DNA from: Sphingomonas taxi
Lineage (GTDB): Bacteria; Pseudomonadota; Alphaproteobacteria; Sphingomonadales; Sphingomonadaceae
DNA length: 64,000 nt
NCBI GenBank assembly: GCA_003240625.1
Contig: QFMX01000004.1
Coordinates: 62,001-126,000 of the forward strand
Reading direction: 5' to 3'
Shown here in pieces: positions 42,954-53,058 of the stretch; the first letter of the stretch is position 1; each line of letters starts with the position of its first letter. Both the position numbers and the translations under genes were made by a program. The notes below the pieces were generated by a model. It was not told the DNA's origin, ran no database searches, and was given only the letters and a program-made list of their open reading frames with translations.

Positions 42954-43414
42954 AGCCGGATCCCGCCACGACCGAGATCGCCGAAATCCTTGCGATCGGC
43001 ATGAACGTCGGACGGATCGCGACCCTTTTCCGCACGACCGAACACGACCGTCCCGACCGGCTTCTTGAGCGATCCGCCGCCGGGACCCGCTACGCCCGTG
43101 ATCGCGACGGCGATGTCGGCACCCGACTGCTTCAACGCGGCCTGCGCCATGCTCCACGCGACCGCGATCGAGACAGCGCCGAACGTTTCGAGCACGTCCG
43201 AGCTGATCTTCAGCACGCCGAGCTTGGCCTCGTTCGAATAGGTGACGAAGCCGACCTCGAACACGTCGGACGATCCGGGAATTTCCGTCAGCGCGGCCGC
43301 GACGAGGCCGCCGGTGCAGCTCTCGGCGACCGCGACCCGGCGCCCGATCGCGCGGTTCTGCTCGACGACCTTGCGTGCGGCGTCGACCAGTTCGGCGGGA
43401 AGGATGGTATCCAT
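42869..43414 (-). CDS. CinA-family nicotinamide-nucleotide amidohydrolase (PncC type)
   Basis: A 181-residue stand-alone CinA C-terminal domain. VAVAESCTGGLVAAALTEIP, FVTYSNEAKLGVLKI, and AVAITGVAGPGGGSLKKPVG are the deamidase signatures, including the active-site Ser of ESCTGG. PncC converts NMN to nicotinate mononucleotide in pyridine-nucleotide recycling. I use the ATG at 43414, coupled to the upstream stop (TGATG). The C-terminal tail (PAAEDSAAEDSAP) is low-complexity and overlaps the convergent COQ10-family gene by 85 bases. Confidence 0.9.
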   Translation of the reverse strand: MDTILPAELVDAARKVVEQNRAIGRRVAVAESCTGGLVAAALTEIPGSSDVFEVGFVTYSNEAKLGVLKISSDVLETFGAVSIAVAWSMAQAALKQSGADIAVAITGVAGPGGGSLKKPVGTVVFGRAEKGRDPSDVHADRKDFGDLGRGGIRLQAALCALELLLPDAPAAEDSAAEDSAP

Positions 43415-43950
43415 CAGCGAGTCTCCACCGGGCACAGCAGCATCGCCACCGCGGCGATATCACCGCCGCGCGGCTTCTGCGATTTCAGGTACCGCAACGT
43501 CTCCACGACGATGGCCGCGGTGTTGCGGGGCGGCAAGGGTTGAAGCAGCGTCAGCATCCGATCGATCGTCCCGCAATCGCGCGTCGCGATCCGACCGACG
43601 ATCTGCGGCACCAGCAACGTCGTCAGCAATGGCCGCGCAAATTCCGAATCGAGCATCGCGTCGACCGCAGGATCGCTCAGCTTGACGATCGCCGCGCGAG
43701 CGGACGGCCAGGCGCGGTCGGACTCGATCTGATAACGATCTATCAACGCGCTCGACTGCCGCCGGATCAAGCTGGCGGCGGGGAGTTGCGCCGCGCAGAC
43801 GCGACCGGTCTCGCGCAGGATGTCGGGCATCGCGACCAGCGTCAGCGATTCGGCCTCGGGTCCGGTGATGCAGCGCGGTTGCGCGACCGCCGGGCTGGCG
43901 AGAAGCGCGACGGCGGCCAGCGCGGCGCCGATGCTCATGCGGGCCTTCAT
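43414..43950 (-). CDS. Exported protein of unknown function
   Basis: A 178-residue protein with signal peptide (IGAALAAVALLASPAVAQ) and a helix-rich mature part with four Cys (RCITGPE, RVCAAQ, TRDCGTI, LLCPVETR) that may form two disulfides. I do not recognise the family. It overlaps ispDF by 4 bases upstream and the cinA-like gene by one base downstream, so it is the middle gene of an ispDF operon. The neighbours do not suggest a function. Confidence 0.75.
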   Translation of the reverse strand: MKARMSIGAALAAVALLASPAVAQPRCITGPEAESLTLVAMPDILRETGRVCAAQLPAASLIRRQSSALIDRYQIESDRAWPSARAAIVKLSDPAVDAMLDSEFARPLLTTLLVPQIVGRIATRDCGTIDRMLTLLQPLPPRNTAAIVVETLRYLKSQKPRGGDIAAVAMLLCPVETR

Positions 43951-45098
43951 GCCGGCGCTCCTGGCACGCGAACGGTCGCGACGGCCTGCGCGGCGATGCC
44001 TTCACCGCGGCCGGTGAAGCCGAGTCGTTCGGTCGTGGTCGCCTTGACGCTGACCCGGTCGAGCGTGAGCCCGAGCAGATCGGCGATCCGGGCGGTCATC
44101 GCCGCGCGGTGCGGACCGATCTTCGGTGCCTCGCACATGATCGTCAGGTCGACGAAATCGATCCGGCCGCGCTTGTCAGCGATCAGCTTGGCGGCGTGCT
44201 GGAGGAACTGCGCGGAGTCGGCGCCCTTCCACTGCGGGTCGCTCGGCGGGAAATGCGTGCCGATATCGCCGGCTGCGAGCGTGCCGAGCAGCGCGTCGGT
44301 CAGCGCGTGGAGCACGACGTCGGCATCGCTGTGCCCCGACAGGCCCTTGTCGTGCGGGATCAGGACGCCGCCGAGCCAGAGTTCCTCGCCGGTTTCGAGA
44401 CGGTGGACGTCGAAGCCCATCGCGGTGCGGGTTTCATACGCGACACGCGCCTCGGCGGCGGCGAAATCTTCGGGGTGGGTGACTTTCTCGAGCATCGCCG
44501 AGCCCTGCACCAACGCGACGCCGACGCCAAGCCGCCGCACCATCTGCGCGTCGTCGGTGGCTTCCTCGTCTTCGGGCCAGACGGTGTGCGCGGCGCGTAA
44601 AGCTTCCACGGAAAACGCCTGCGGAGTCTGCACGCGGTTGAGGTCCGCGCGGGGCACGATGTCCCCGAGCAGCACGGTGCCGCGCGCAAGCGTATCGGTC
44701 ACCGGGAGGACCGGAATGGCCGCGTCCCGGGCCCTCAAGGCTAAGACGAGCGAATCGATGACCTCGGCGGAAAGGAAAGGGCGGGCCGCGTCGTGGATCA
44801 GCACGTGCGTCGCGTCGTCGATCGCCGCGAGTCCGTTCGCGACCGACTCGCGCCGTGTGGTTCCGCCGATGATGGTTCTGACGTTGCTTCCAAGCGACTG
44901 GGCGGCAAGAGCCTGCTGCCCTTCACCGATGATGACGATCGTCTCGGCAATGGCGGGATGCGCGGACAACGCGTCGTAGGAATAGGCGACCATCGGACGC
45001 CCGGCGATCCGCGCATACTGCTTGGGAACCGATCCCCCGGCGCGCACGCCGGTTCCGGCGGCGACGATGATCGCAACGATACGATGTGCCTGTGTCAT
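43947..45098 (-). CDS. ispDF: Bifunctional IspD-IspF (MEP isoprenoid pathway)
   Basis: A 383-residue fusion. The IspD part (about 1-225) is 2-C-methyl-D-erythritol 4-phosphate cytidylyltransferase: IIVAAGTGVRAGGSVPKQYA, DAARPFLSAEVID, RVQTPQAF. The IspF part (about 226-383) is the 2,4-cyclodiphosphate synthase: GFDVHRLE with metal-ligand Asp and His, and LSGHSDADVVLHALTDALLG. The enzyme between them, IspE, must be encoded elsewhere. The fusion is standard in alphaproteobacteria. First gene of its operon, divergent from dusB. Confidence 0.97.
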   Translation of the reverse strand: MTQAHRIVAIIVAAGTGVRAGGSVPKQYARIAGRPMVAYSYDALSAHPAIAETIVIIGEGQQALAAQSLGSNVRTIIGGTTRRESVANGLAAIDDATHVLIHDAARPFLSAEVIDSLVLALRARDAAIPVLPVTDTLARGTVLLGDIVPRADLNRVQTPQAFSVEALRAAHTVWPEDEEATDDAQMVRRLGVGVALVQGSAMLEKVTHPEDFAAAEARVAYETRTAMGFDVHRLETGEELWLGGVLIPHDKGLSGHSDADVVLHALTDALLGTLAAGDIGTHFPPSDPQWKGADSAQFLQHAAKLIADKRGRIDFVDLTIMCEAPKIGPHRAAMTARIADLLGLTLDRVSVKATTTERLGFTGRGEGIAAQAVATVRVPGAPA

Positions 45099-45189
45099 CG
45101 TCGCGACCTAGCGGTTCGTCCGGACCCTCGCCAGTCTTGCGACCGAGCGCGGGACAGGGTAGGGCGATGCCTCTTTTTCAGGCACATTC

Positions 45190-46188
45190 ATGCGTAATCT
45201 ATCTTCCATCCAGATCGGTCCCGTCCGGATCGAAAGCCCCGTCGTGCTCGCGCCGATGACCGGCGTCACCGACATGCCGTTCCGCACGCTCGTGCGACGC
45301 TATGGCTCGGGCCTCAACGTCACCGAAATGGTAGCGAGCCAGGCCGCCATCCGCGAGACTCGCCAGTCGCTCCAGAAGGCGGCATGGGATCGGCTCGAGG
45401 AACCGGTGTCAATGCAGCTGATTGGCTGCACCCCGTACGAGATGGGCGAGGCGGCCAAGCTCAGCCAGGATCGCGGGGCGGCGATCATCGACATCAACAT
45501 GGGCTGCCCGGTGCGGAAAGTCGTCAACGGCGATGCGGGCTCGGCGCTCATGCGCGATACCAAGCTCGCCAGCGCGATCATCGAGGCCACCGTGAAGGCG
45601 GTCGACGTGCCGGTGACGCTGAAAATGCGGATGGGCTGGTGCCATGACAGTCTCAACGCGCCCGACCTCGCGCGGATTGCCGAAGATCTCGGCATCAAGC
45701 TGATCACCGTCCACGGCCGCACGCGCAACCAGATGTACAAGGGCAATGCCGACTGGGGCTTCGTCCGCAAGGTCAAGGATGCAGTGAGCGTGCCGGTGAT
45801 CGTCAACGGCGATATCTGTACCATCGAGGACGCCGAAGCAGCGATGGACCAGTCAGGCGCGGATGGCCTGATGATCGGTCGTGGCAGCTACGGCCGCCCA
45901 TGGGTGCTCGGTCAGGTCATGGAGTGGTTCGCTACCGGCCGGCGCATCGAAGACCCGTCGATCACCGAGCAATATGACGCGATCGCAGGCCATTACGAGG
46001 CGATGCTCGAACATTACGGGATCGAGACCGGCGTCAACATGGCGCGCAAGCATATCGGCTGGTACACCAAGGGACTGCCCGGATCGGCCGAGTTCCGCAA
46101 CAAGGTGAACCAGGTTCCCGATCCCAAGCAGGTCAAGGCGATGCTCGCCGAGTTCTACGCTCCTTGGCGCGACCTTGCAGCGGCCTGA
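45190..46188 (+). CDS. dusB: tRNA-dihydrouridine synthase
   Basis: FMN-dependent enzyme of 332 residues that reduces uridines in the tRNA D-loop. Signatures: APMTGVTDMPFRTLVRRYG, the catalytic Cys in DINMGCPVRKVVNG, MRMGWCHDSLNAPD, and GLMIGRGSYGRPW. It precedes ntrB directly, overlapping it by 14 bases; dusB (nifR3) upstream of ntrBC is a classic alphaproteobacterial arrangement. Confidence 0.96.
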   Translation: MRNLSSIQIGPVRIESPVVLAPMTGVTDMPFRTLVRRYGSGLNVTEMVASQAAIRETRQSLQKAAWDRLEEPVSMQLIGCTPYEMGEAAKLSQDRGAAIIDINMGCPVRKVVNGDAGSALMRDTKLASAIIEATVKAVDVPVTLKMRMGWCHDSLNAPDLARIAEDLGIKLITVHGRTRNQMYKGNADWGFVRKVKDAVSVPVIVNGDICTIEDAEAAMDQSGADGLMIGRGSYGRPWVLGQVMEWFATGRRIEDPSITEQYDAIAGHYEAMLEHYGIETGVNMARKHIGWYTKGLPGSAEFRNKVNQVPDPKQVKAMLAEFYAPWRDLAAA

Positions 46189-47235
46189 CACGCACTCTCG
46201 GGTACGGCCGGGTTTTGCGGAGTTGTTCGCGGCGCTCCCGGTCGCCGTCGTCGTAGTCGATCCGAATCAGCGCGTCGCGCATGCCAACGCGCTCGCCGAG
46301 CAACTGCTGAACCTGTCGGAGCGGCTGATGATCGGCCAACCGCTCGATGCGATCATCCCGCCGCCCGACGATCCGCGTAATCGCGACGGGCACGGGCTCG
46401 CGGTGTACGACACCGAGATGTCGACCGCGCGGGGTGGCAAGATCCGGGTCGATTTCGCCGAGACGCAGATTGCCGACTACCCGGGCTGGCGTGCGATCAC
46501 GCTGCATTCCGCGGCGACTTCGCGGCGGCTGGGCCATTCCGCCGACCGCGCGGCCGGCGCGCGTGCGGCCGTCGGTGCGGCGGCGATGCTGGCGCACGAG
46601 ATCAAGAACCCACTCTCCGGAATCCGCGGGGCGGCGCAGTTGCTCGGTGCCGGCGAACTGACGACGCTGATCGTTACCGAAGTCGACCGGATCGCGGCGT
46701 TGATCGACCGGATGCAGGATTTCAGCGACACGCGTCCGCTGCCGCTCGCCAGCGAGAACATCTATCCGTTGCTCGGCCATGCGCGTCGGCTGGCGCTCGC
46801 CGGGTTCGCGCGCGGCATTTCGATCGAGGAACGCTTCGATCCGTCGCTCCCGCCCGCGCAGATCAATCGCGACGCACTGCTCCAGATCGTGATAAACCTG
46901 CTGAAGAACGCGCGCGAAGCCGTTCGAAACGAACGCGAACCTCGGCTCGTGATGACGACCGCCTACCGCCACGGCATCACCGTCAGTTCGGCTCCCGGCA
47001 AGCCACGCCTGCCGCTCCCGATCGAGATCTGCGTGTTCGACAATGGTCCCGGTGCCCCGGCCGATATTGCCGACCATCTGTTCGATCCGTTCGTATCGGG
47101 TAGGCGCGAAGGGCAGGGGCTCGGCCTCGCGCTGGTCGACAAGCTCACGCGCGACATGGGCGGGATCGTCCAATATGCCCGCGAAGGAAATCCCGAGATG
47201 ACCGTCCTCCGCCTGCTACTGCCAAGAGCAGCATC

Positions 47236-47239
<4 letters not shown>
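46175..47239 (+). CDS. ntrB: Nitrogen-regulation sensor kinase NtrB
   Basis: A 354-residue soluble kinase. An N-terminal PAS domain (FAELFAALPVAVVVVDPNQR) precedes the HisKA motif MLAHEIKNPLSGIRGAAQLL and an HATPase domain (INLLKNAREAVRN, FDNGPGAPADI, GLGLALVDKLTRDMGG). It phosphorylates or dephosphorylates NtrC according to PII state. The TTG at 46175, within the dusB end, is the probable start because no Met codon occurs before the PAS domain. Confidence 0.92.
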
Positions 47240-48690
<1,451 letters not shown>

Positions 48691-48742
48691 ATCTGTCATT
48701 ATGTGGTTTCCCGGCAACGGTTGACGTTGTATCGAGGCAACG

Positions 48743-51013
48743 ATGATCGCTTCCGCGACGCTACCGATGGATGATGACGGGCCCGCACACCGGTTCGCGG
48801 TGACGCCTGCAGTCGAGGCGCTGGTCCTGGCGGTTGCCGTCGCGATCGGCGTCGCGAGCTATTTCATCATCGCTGGCACCGACGCCCCGCAGCGCCTGAT
48901 CCCACCACCGCTGGTCGCGCTGCTGCTCGTCGCCAACCTCGTTCCCGGCATCGCGTTGCTGATGCTGCTCGGCCGGCGCGTGGCGATGCGCCGCGCCGCC
49001 CGGTCGCCTGTAGGCGGTGGCGGGCGCCTTCACGTCCGCCTCGTCGCGCTGTTCTCGATCGTCGCCGCGGTGCCGATGCTGCTGGTGACGATCTTCGCGT
49101 CGCTGCTGTTCCAGTACGGCGTCCAGTTCTGGTATTCCGACCAGGCGCGCGGGATGCTCGAGAACGCCACCGCGCTCGCGCAATCCTCCTATGCGCGCCA
49201 GCTCAGCCGCTGGGAGGAGGCGACCGTGACGATGGCCGCCGACATGTCGGGCTATCTCGAGGCGAAATCGCTCCAGAGCCCCGACTTCTCCGGCTATTTC
49301 CTCCAGCAAGTCTATTACCGCAGCCTGTCCGAGGCGGCGCTCTTCAAGGTCACGCCGGACAACGAGATCCAGACCTTTGCGGTCGTCGACCCCTACAAGA
49401 TCGATTTCGCGCGCCAGGTGACCCCGCAGTCGATCGCCCAGCTCCGCGCTGGCAAGTCCGCGGTCGTCGCGGTCACAGGCGACCGGATCCAGACGATCAC
49501 GCTGCTGCCCGGTTCCGACGAGCTCTTCCTCTACGCCGGACGCGTCGAGGATACCAAGCTGCTCTCCGGCCAGACGGTCCGTGCGAATGAGGTGCTGACG
49601 AGCTATCGCTCGCTGCTGGCGCGCTCGCGGAGCCTCCAGTTGCGGTTCAACGCCGCGTTGCTCGTCATCTCGCTGCTGATCGTCGGGGTCGCCGTCTGGA
49701 TCGCGCTCGCGGTGGCCGATCGGCTCGTCCGTCCCGTCGGCGAACTCGTCGATGCCGCGCGGCGCGTCGCGGGCGGCGACTTGACCGCGCGCGTGCCGGA
49801 CCCGCGCAGCCGCGACGAAGTCGGGACGCTCGCCAACGCCTTCAACCAGATGACCGGGCAGCTCGAAGAACAGAATACCGAACTCGTCACCGCCAACGGC
49901 CAGCTCGAAAACCGACGCGCGTTGATCGAGGCAGTGATGGCTGGCGTCTCGGCAGGCGTCGTCGCGACCGGGCGCGAGCGCACGATAACGATCGCCAATG
50001 ACTCTGCGGTCACGCTGCTCGGGACCGATGCGGGCGGTCTCGTGGGACGCAAGCTGGTCGACGTCGCTCCCGAACTCGACGCGATGCTCGACGGGGGCGA
50101 CCGCGAGGCGATCGTCGAGGTCGGGCAGGGCGGCGACGTCCGCACGCTGGCGGTCCGCATCGCTCGCCCGGCGACCGGGCCGATCCTCACCTTCGACGAC
50201 ATCACGCAGCAACTGCTCGATCAGCGCCGCGCGGCTTGGTCCGACGTCGCGCGGCGGATCGCGCACGAGATCAAGAACCCGCTGACACCGATCCAGCTCG
50301 CCGCCGAACGCCTGCAACGACGCTATGGCGCAAAGGCCGAGATGCAGGACGGCACGTTCTCGCGACTTACCGACACGATCATCCGCCAGGTCGGCGATTT
50401 GCGCCGGATGGTCGACGAGTTCTCGTCGTTCGCGCGCATGCCCAAGCCCGTTTTCCGCGAGGAGTCGCTGGTCGATGCCGCCCGCCAGGCGCTTTTCCTG
50501 CACGAGGTGGCGCATCCCTCGATCGGCTTCCACCTCGTCAACGACGATCCGGGCTTGGCGCTGGTCTGCGATCGCCGCCAGATCGGCCAAGCCCTCACGA
50601 ACATCGTCAAGAACGCGGTAGAAGCCATTGAAACACGGGGCGAACCCGGTGGATCCGTGACGATGACGCTCAGCCAGGAGGTCGGCCGGAGCGTGACGAT
50701 CGCGGTCGCCGATACCGGCGTCGGCCTGCCCGCCGACCGCGACCGGATCATGGAGCCCTATGTCACGACGCGGGCGCGCGGCACGGGCCTCGGGCTTGCC
50801 ATCGTCAAGAAGATCATTGAGGAGCATTGTGGAACGATCGGCTTCTCCGATCGGCCGGGTGGCGGCACGCTCGTCACCATGACCTTCGACACCAGGGCTC
50901 TGGCAGCACTGGACCAGGGGGGCCTGAACCAAGTGGGCCTCGACGCAGGGGGGCCGCTACCCGAGGGGGCAGGGGATGGCCAACTCGCCACCATGACTCG
51001 TAACCGGACATGA
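48743..51013 (+). CDS. ntrY: Membrane sensor kinase NtrY
   Basis: A 756-residue kinase with N-terminal membrane segments (VLAVAVAIGVASYFIIAG; LVALLLVANLVPGIALLMLL; VALFSIVAAVPMLLVTIFAS), an extracytoplasmic loop, a fourth segment (ALLVISLLIVGVAVWIALAV), HAMP, PAS, HisKA RRIAHEIKNPLTPIQLAAER, and HATPase (IVKNAVEAIETRGE, ADTGVGLPADRD, GTGLGLAIVKKIIEEHCG). It pairs with NtrX in nitrogen, redox and envelope control. Its gene starts 52 bases after ntrC, with its own leader. Confidence 0.95.
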   Translation: MIASATLPMDDDGPAHRFAVTPAVEALVLAVAVAIGVASYFIIAGTDAPQRLIPPPLVALLLVANLVPGIALLMLLGRRVAMRRAARSPVGGGGRLHVRLVALFSIVAAVPMLLVTIFASLLFQYGVQFWYSDQARGMLENATALAQSSYARQLSRWEEATVTMAADMSGYLEAKSLQSPDFSGYFLQQVYYRSLSEAALFKVTPDNEIQTFAVVDPYKIDFARQVTPQSIAQLRAGKSAVVAVTGDRIQTITLLPGSDELFLYAGRVEDTKLLSGQTVRANEVLTSYRSLLARSRSLQLRFNAALLVISLLIVGVAVWIALAVADRLVRPVGELVDAARRVAGGDLTARVPDPRSRDEVGTLANAFNQMTGQLEEQNTELVTANGQLENRRALIEAVMAGVSAGVVATGRERTITIANDSAVTLLGTDAGGLVGRKLVDVAPELDAMLDGGDREAIVEVGQGGDVRTLAVRIARPATGPILTFDDITQQLLDQRRAAWSDVARRIAHEIKNPLTPIQLAAERLQRRYGAKAEMQDGTFSRLTDTIIRQVGDLRRMVDEFSSFARMPKPVFREESLVDAARQALFLHEVAHPSIGFHLVNDDPGLALVCDRRQIGQALTNIVKNAVEAIETRGEPGGSVTMTLSQEVGRSVTIAVADTGVGLPADRDRIMEPYVTTRARGTGLGLAIVKKIIEEHCGTIGFSDRPGGGTLVTMTFDTRALAALDQGGLNQVGLDAGGPLPEGAGDGQLATMTRNRT

Positions 51014-51017
51014 TTTG

Positions 51018-52394
51018 ATGGCGCTCGATATTCTCGTCGTGGACGACGAACGTGACATTCGCGAACTGGTCGCCGGCGTCCTCGAAGACGAAGGCTATGA
51101 CACGCGCGACGCCGGCGACAGCGATTCCGCGCTGGAGGCGATCGCCGCACGGCGTCCGTCGCTGGTGCTGCTCGACGTCTGGCTTCAAGGCTCGCGGCTC
51201 GACGGCCTCGAACTGCTCGACGAGATCAAGCGTCGCGACCCGTCGATCCCCGTGCTCGTCATCTCGGGGCACGGCAATTTGGATACCGCGGTCGCCGCGA
51301 TCCGGCGCGGCGCGTCCGACTTCATCGAAAAGCCGTTCGAGGCGGAGCGCCTGCTGCTCATGGTGGCGCGTGCGACCGAGACCGAACGGCTGCGGCGCGA
51401 AGTCGCGACCCTGCGCGCGACGGTCGGCCGCGAAACCGATCTCACCGGCAGTTCGGGCGCCATCAACGGCGTCCGCGCGACGTTGAAGCGAGTCGCGGCA
51501 ACCGGTAGCCGCGTGCTCGTGATGGGCGGCGCAGGCGTCGGCAAGGAAGTCGCCGCGCGGCTGCTCCATGGCTGGAGCCAGCGCACCGACGCCCCGTTCA
51601 TCGTCGTCAGCGCCGCGCGGATGACGCCCGAGCGGGTCGACGAGGAACTGTTCGGGGTCGAGGAGGCGGGCGATCTCGTCCGTCCCGGGCTGTTCGAGCA
51701 GGCACATGGCGGCACGTTGTTCCTGGACGAGATCGCCGACATGCCGATCACGACGCAGGCGCGGATCCTGCGCGCGCTGACCGACCAGAGTTTCACGCGA
51801 GTTGGTGGCACGCGGGTCGTCAAGGTCGACGTTCGGGTCGTCTCGGCGACGGCGCGCGACCTCGTGTTCGAGATCGCCGAGGGGCGCTTTCGCGAAGATC
51901 TCTACTACCGTCTCAACGTCGTCCCCGTGACGATCCCGCCGCTCTCCGATCGCCGCGAGGACATCCCGGCGCTGGTCCAGCATTTCATCGCGCATTACGC
52001 GTCCGAACGTCGCGTGCCGACACCCGAGATCGCTCCCGACGCGATGGTCGCGCTGCAATCCTATGACTGGCCCGGCAACGTCCGCCAGCTGCGCAACGTC
52101 GTCGAGCGGACTATCATCCTCGCGCCTGGCGATCGCATCGGCCGGATCGATATCGACCTGTTGCCGGCCGAAGTGCTCGGCGATCAGGGCGACATGGGAG
52201 CGGCGGGCGGCACGGCTATCATGGGATCGCCGCTGCGGGAGGCGCGCGAGACGTTCGAACGCGAATATCTCCGTGTCCAGATCCGTCGGTTTTCTGGCAA
52301 CATTTCGCGCACGGCGAGCTTCATCGGGATGGAGCGATCGGCACTCCACCGCAAACTCAAGCTGCTCGGCATCACCGAAACGCGCGACGAATAA
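51018..52394 (+). CDS. ntrX: Response regulator NtrX (no GAFTGA loop)
   Basis: A 458-residue protein: receiver with phospho-Asp53 (LVLLDVWLQGSRLDG), AAA+ domain with Walker A GGAGVGKE (about 170-177), Walker B LFLDEIADMP, and a Fis-type helix-turn-helix (ISRTASFIGMERSALHRKL). Where NtrC reads GHERGAFTGAATRNAGRF, this protein has GVEEAGDLVRPGLF and is 4 residues shorter, so the sigma-54 contact motif is absent. The ATG at 51018 follows the ntrY stop by 4 bases. Confidence 0.95.
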   Translation: MALDILVVDDERDIRELVAGVLEDEGYDTRDAGDSDSALEAIAARRPSLVLLDVWLQGSRLDGLELLDEIKRRDPSIPVLVISGHGNLDTAVAAIRRGASDFIEKPFEAERLLLMVARATETERLRREVATLRATVGRETDLTGSSGAINGVRATLKRVAATGSRVLVMGGAGVGKEVAARLLHGWSQRTDAPFIVVSAARMTPERVDEELFGVEEAGDLVRPGLFEQAHGGTLFLDEIADMPITTQARILRALTDQSFTRVGGTRVVKVDVRVVSATARDLVFEIAEGRFREDLYYRLNVVPVTIPPLSDRREDIPALVQHFIAHYASERRVPTPEIAPDAMVALQSYDWPGNVRQLRNVVERTIILAPGDRIGRIDIDLLPAEVLGDQGDMGAAGGTAIMGSPLREARETFEREYLRVQIRRFSGNISRTASFIGMERSALHRKLKLLGITETRDE

Positions 52395-52456
52395 GGCGCC
52401 GCAATTTCGCCGCCCTCTGGAACTATGGGGGTGTCGATCATAGATCACATACGGTG

Positions 52457-52515
52457 CCCGGTAACCGGGTGCATCTCCGACGCTGGGAAACAGCGCCTTG
52501 CGGGCAAAGTCCCGC
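52457..52515 (+). promoter_or_regulatory. Three consecutive hairpins in the hfq leader
   Basis: CCCGG-TAA-CCGGG (52457-52469), CGCTG-GGAAA-CAGCG (52481-52495) and GCGGG-CAAAGT-CCCGC (52500-52515): three perfect 5-base-pair stems in 59 bases, between the ntrX stop and the hfq start at 52537. The last is followed by AAAAACAAAGGG, which includes the hfq ribosome-binding site. Autoregulation of Hfq translation is known in E. coli; whether this structure serves it is inference. Confidence 0.5.
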
Positions 52516-52536
52516 CAAAAACAAAGGGTTATCCCA

Positions 52537-53058
52537 TTGGCCGATAAACCAGGCTCGCTTCAGGACCTCTTCCTGAACGCACTCCGGCGCTCCAAGACGC
52601 CGGTCACGATGTTTCTCGTCAAGGGCGTGAAGCTCCAGGGCATCGTCACATGGTTCGATAATTTTTCGGTGCTGCTCCGCCGCGATGGCCAGTCGCAGTT
52701 GATCTACAAGCATGCGATCTCGACGATCATGCCCGCAGGCCCGATGGACGTGTCGGCAATCGTCGACGCGGTCGGAGAGAACCAGAAGAAGCACCCGTTG
52801 TTGCAGGACATTTTCCTCAACGCGGTGCGGAAGTCCGAAGACAGCGTGACGATGTTCCTGATCAACGGCGTCATGCTGCAGGGCCAGATCGCCGGCTTCG
52901 ACCTGTTCTGCATGCTGCTTCAGCGCGAGGGCATGGCGCAGCTCGTCTATAAGCACGCGGTCTCGACGATCCAGCCGGCGCGCCCGCTGAACCTCGCCGA
53001 GGAACCCACCGATACGGATGATGCGGATGACGCAGATGATGCGGACCACGGCGATTGA
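52537..53058 (+). CDS. hfq: Tandem two-domain Hfq RNA chaperone
   Basis: A 173-residue protein with two Hfq/Sm domains. Domain 1 (about 7-69): SLQDLFLNALRR, Sm1 VKLQGIVTWFDNFSVLL, YKH 57-59 in LIYKHAISTIMP. Domain 2 (about 88-150): LLQDIFLNAVRK, GVMLQGQIAGFDLFCMLLQ, YKH 138-140 in LVYKHAVSTIQP. An acidic tail follows (EEPTDTDDADDADDAD). Proximal-site residues Gln-Asp and YKH are kept in both; distal Lys31 of E. coli is Lys32 in domain 1 but Met113 in domain 2. Three chains would make a pseudo-hexamer. The TTG at 52537 is preceded by AGGG; the classic MADKPGSLQD start supports it. Confidence 0.95.
   Translation: MADKPGSLQDLFLNALRRSKTPVTMFLVKGVKLQGIVTWFDNFSVLLRRDGQSQLIYKHAISTIMPAGPMDVSAIVDAVGENQKKHPLLQDIFLNAVRKSEDSVTMFLINGVMLQGQIAGFDLFCMLLQREGMAQLVYKHAVSTIQPARPLNLAEEPTDTDDADDADDADHGD

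Noticed and set aside
45168..45184. TGCCT/AGGCA hairpin just before dusB
   Set aside because: Only five base pairs and a loop of seven pyrimidine-rich bases; too short to claim function, though it does sit at the ribosome-binding region.
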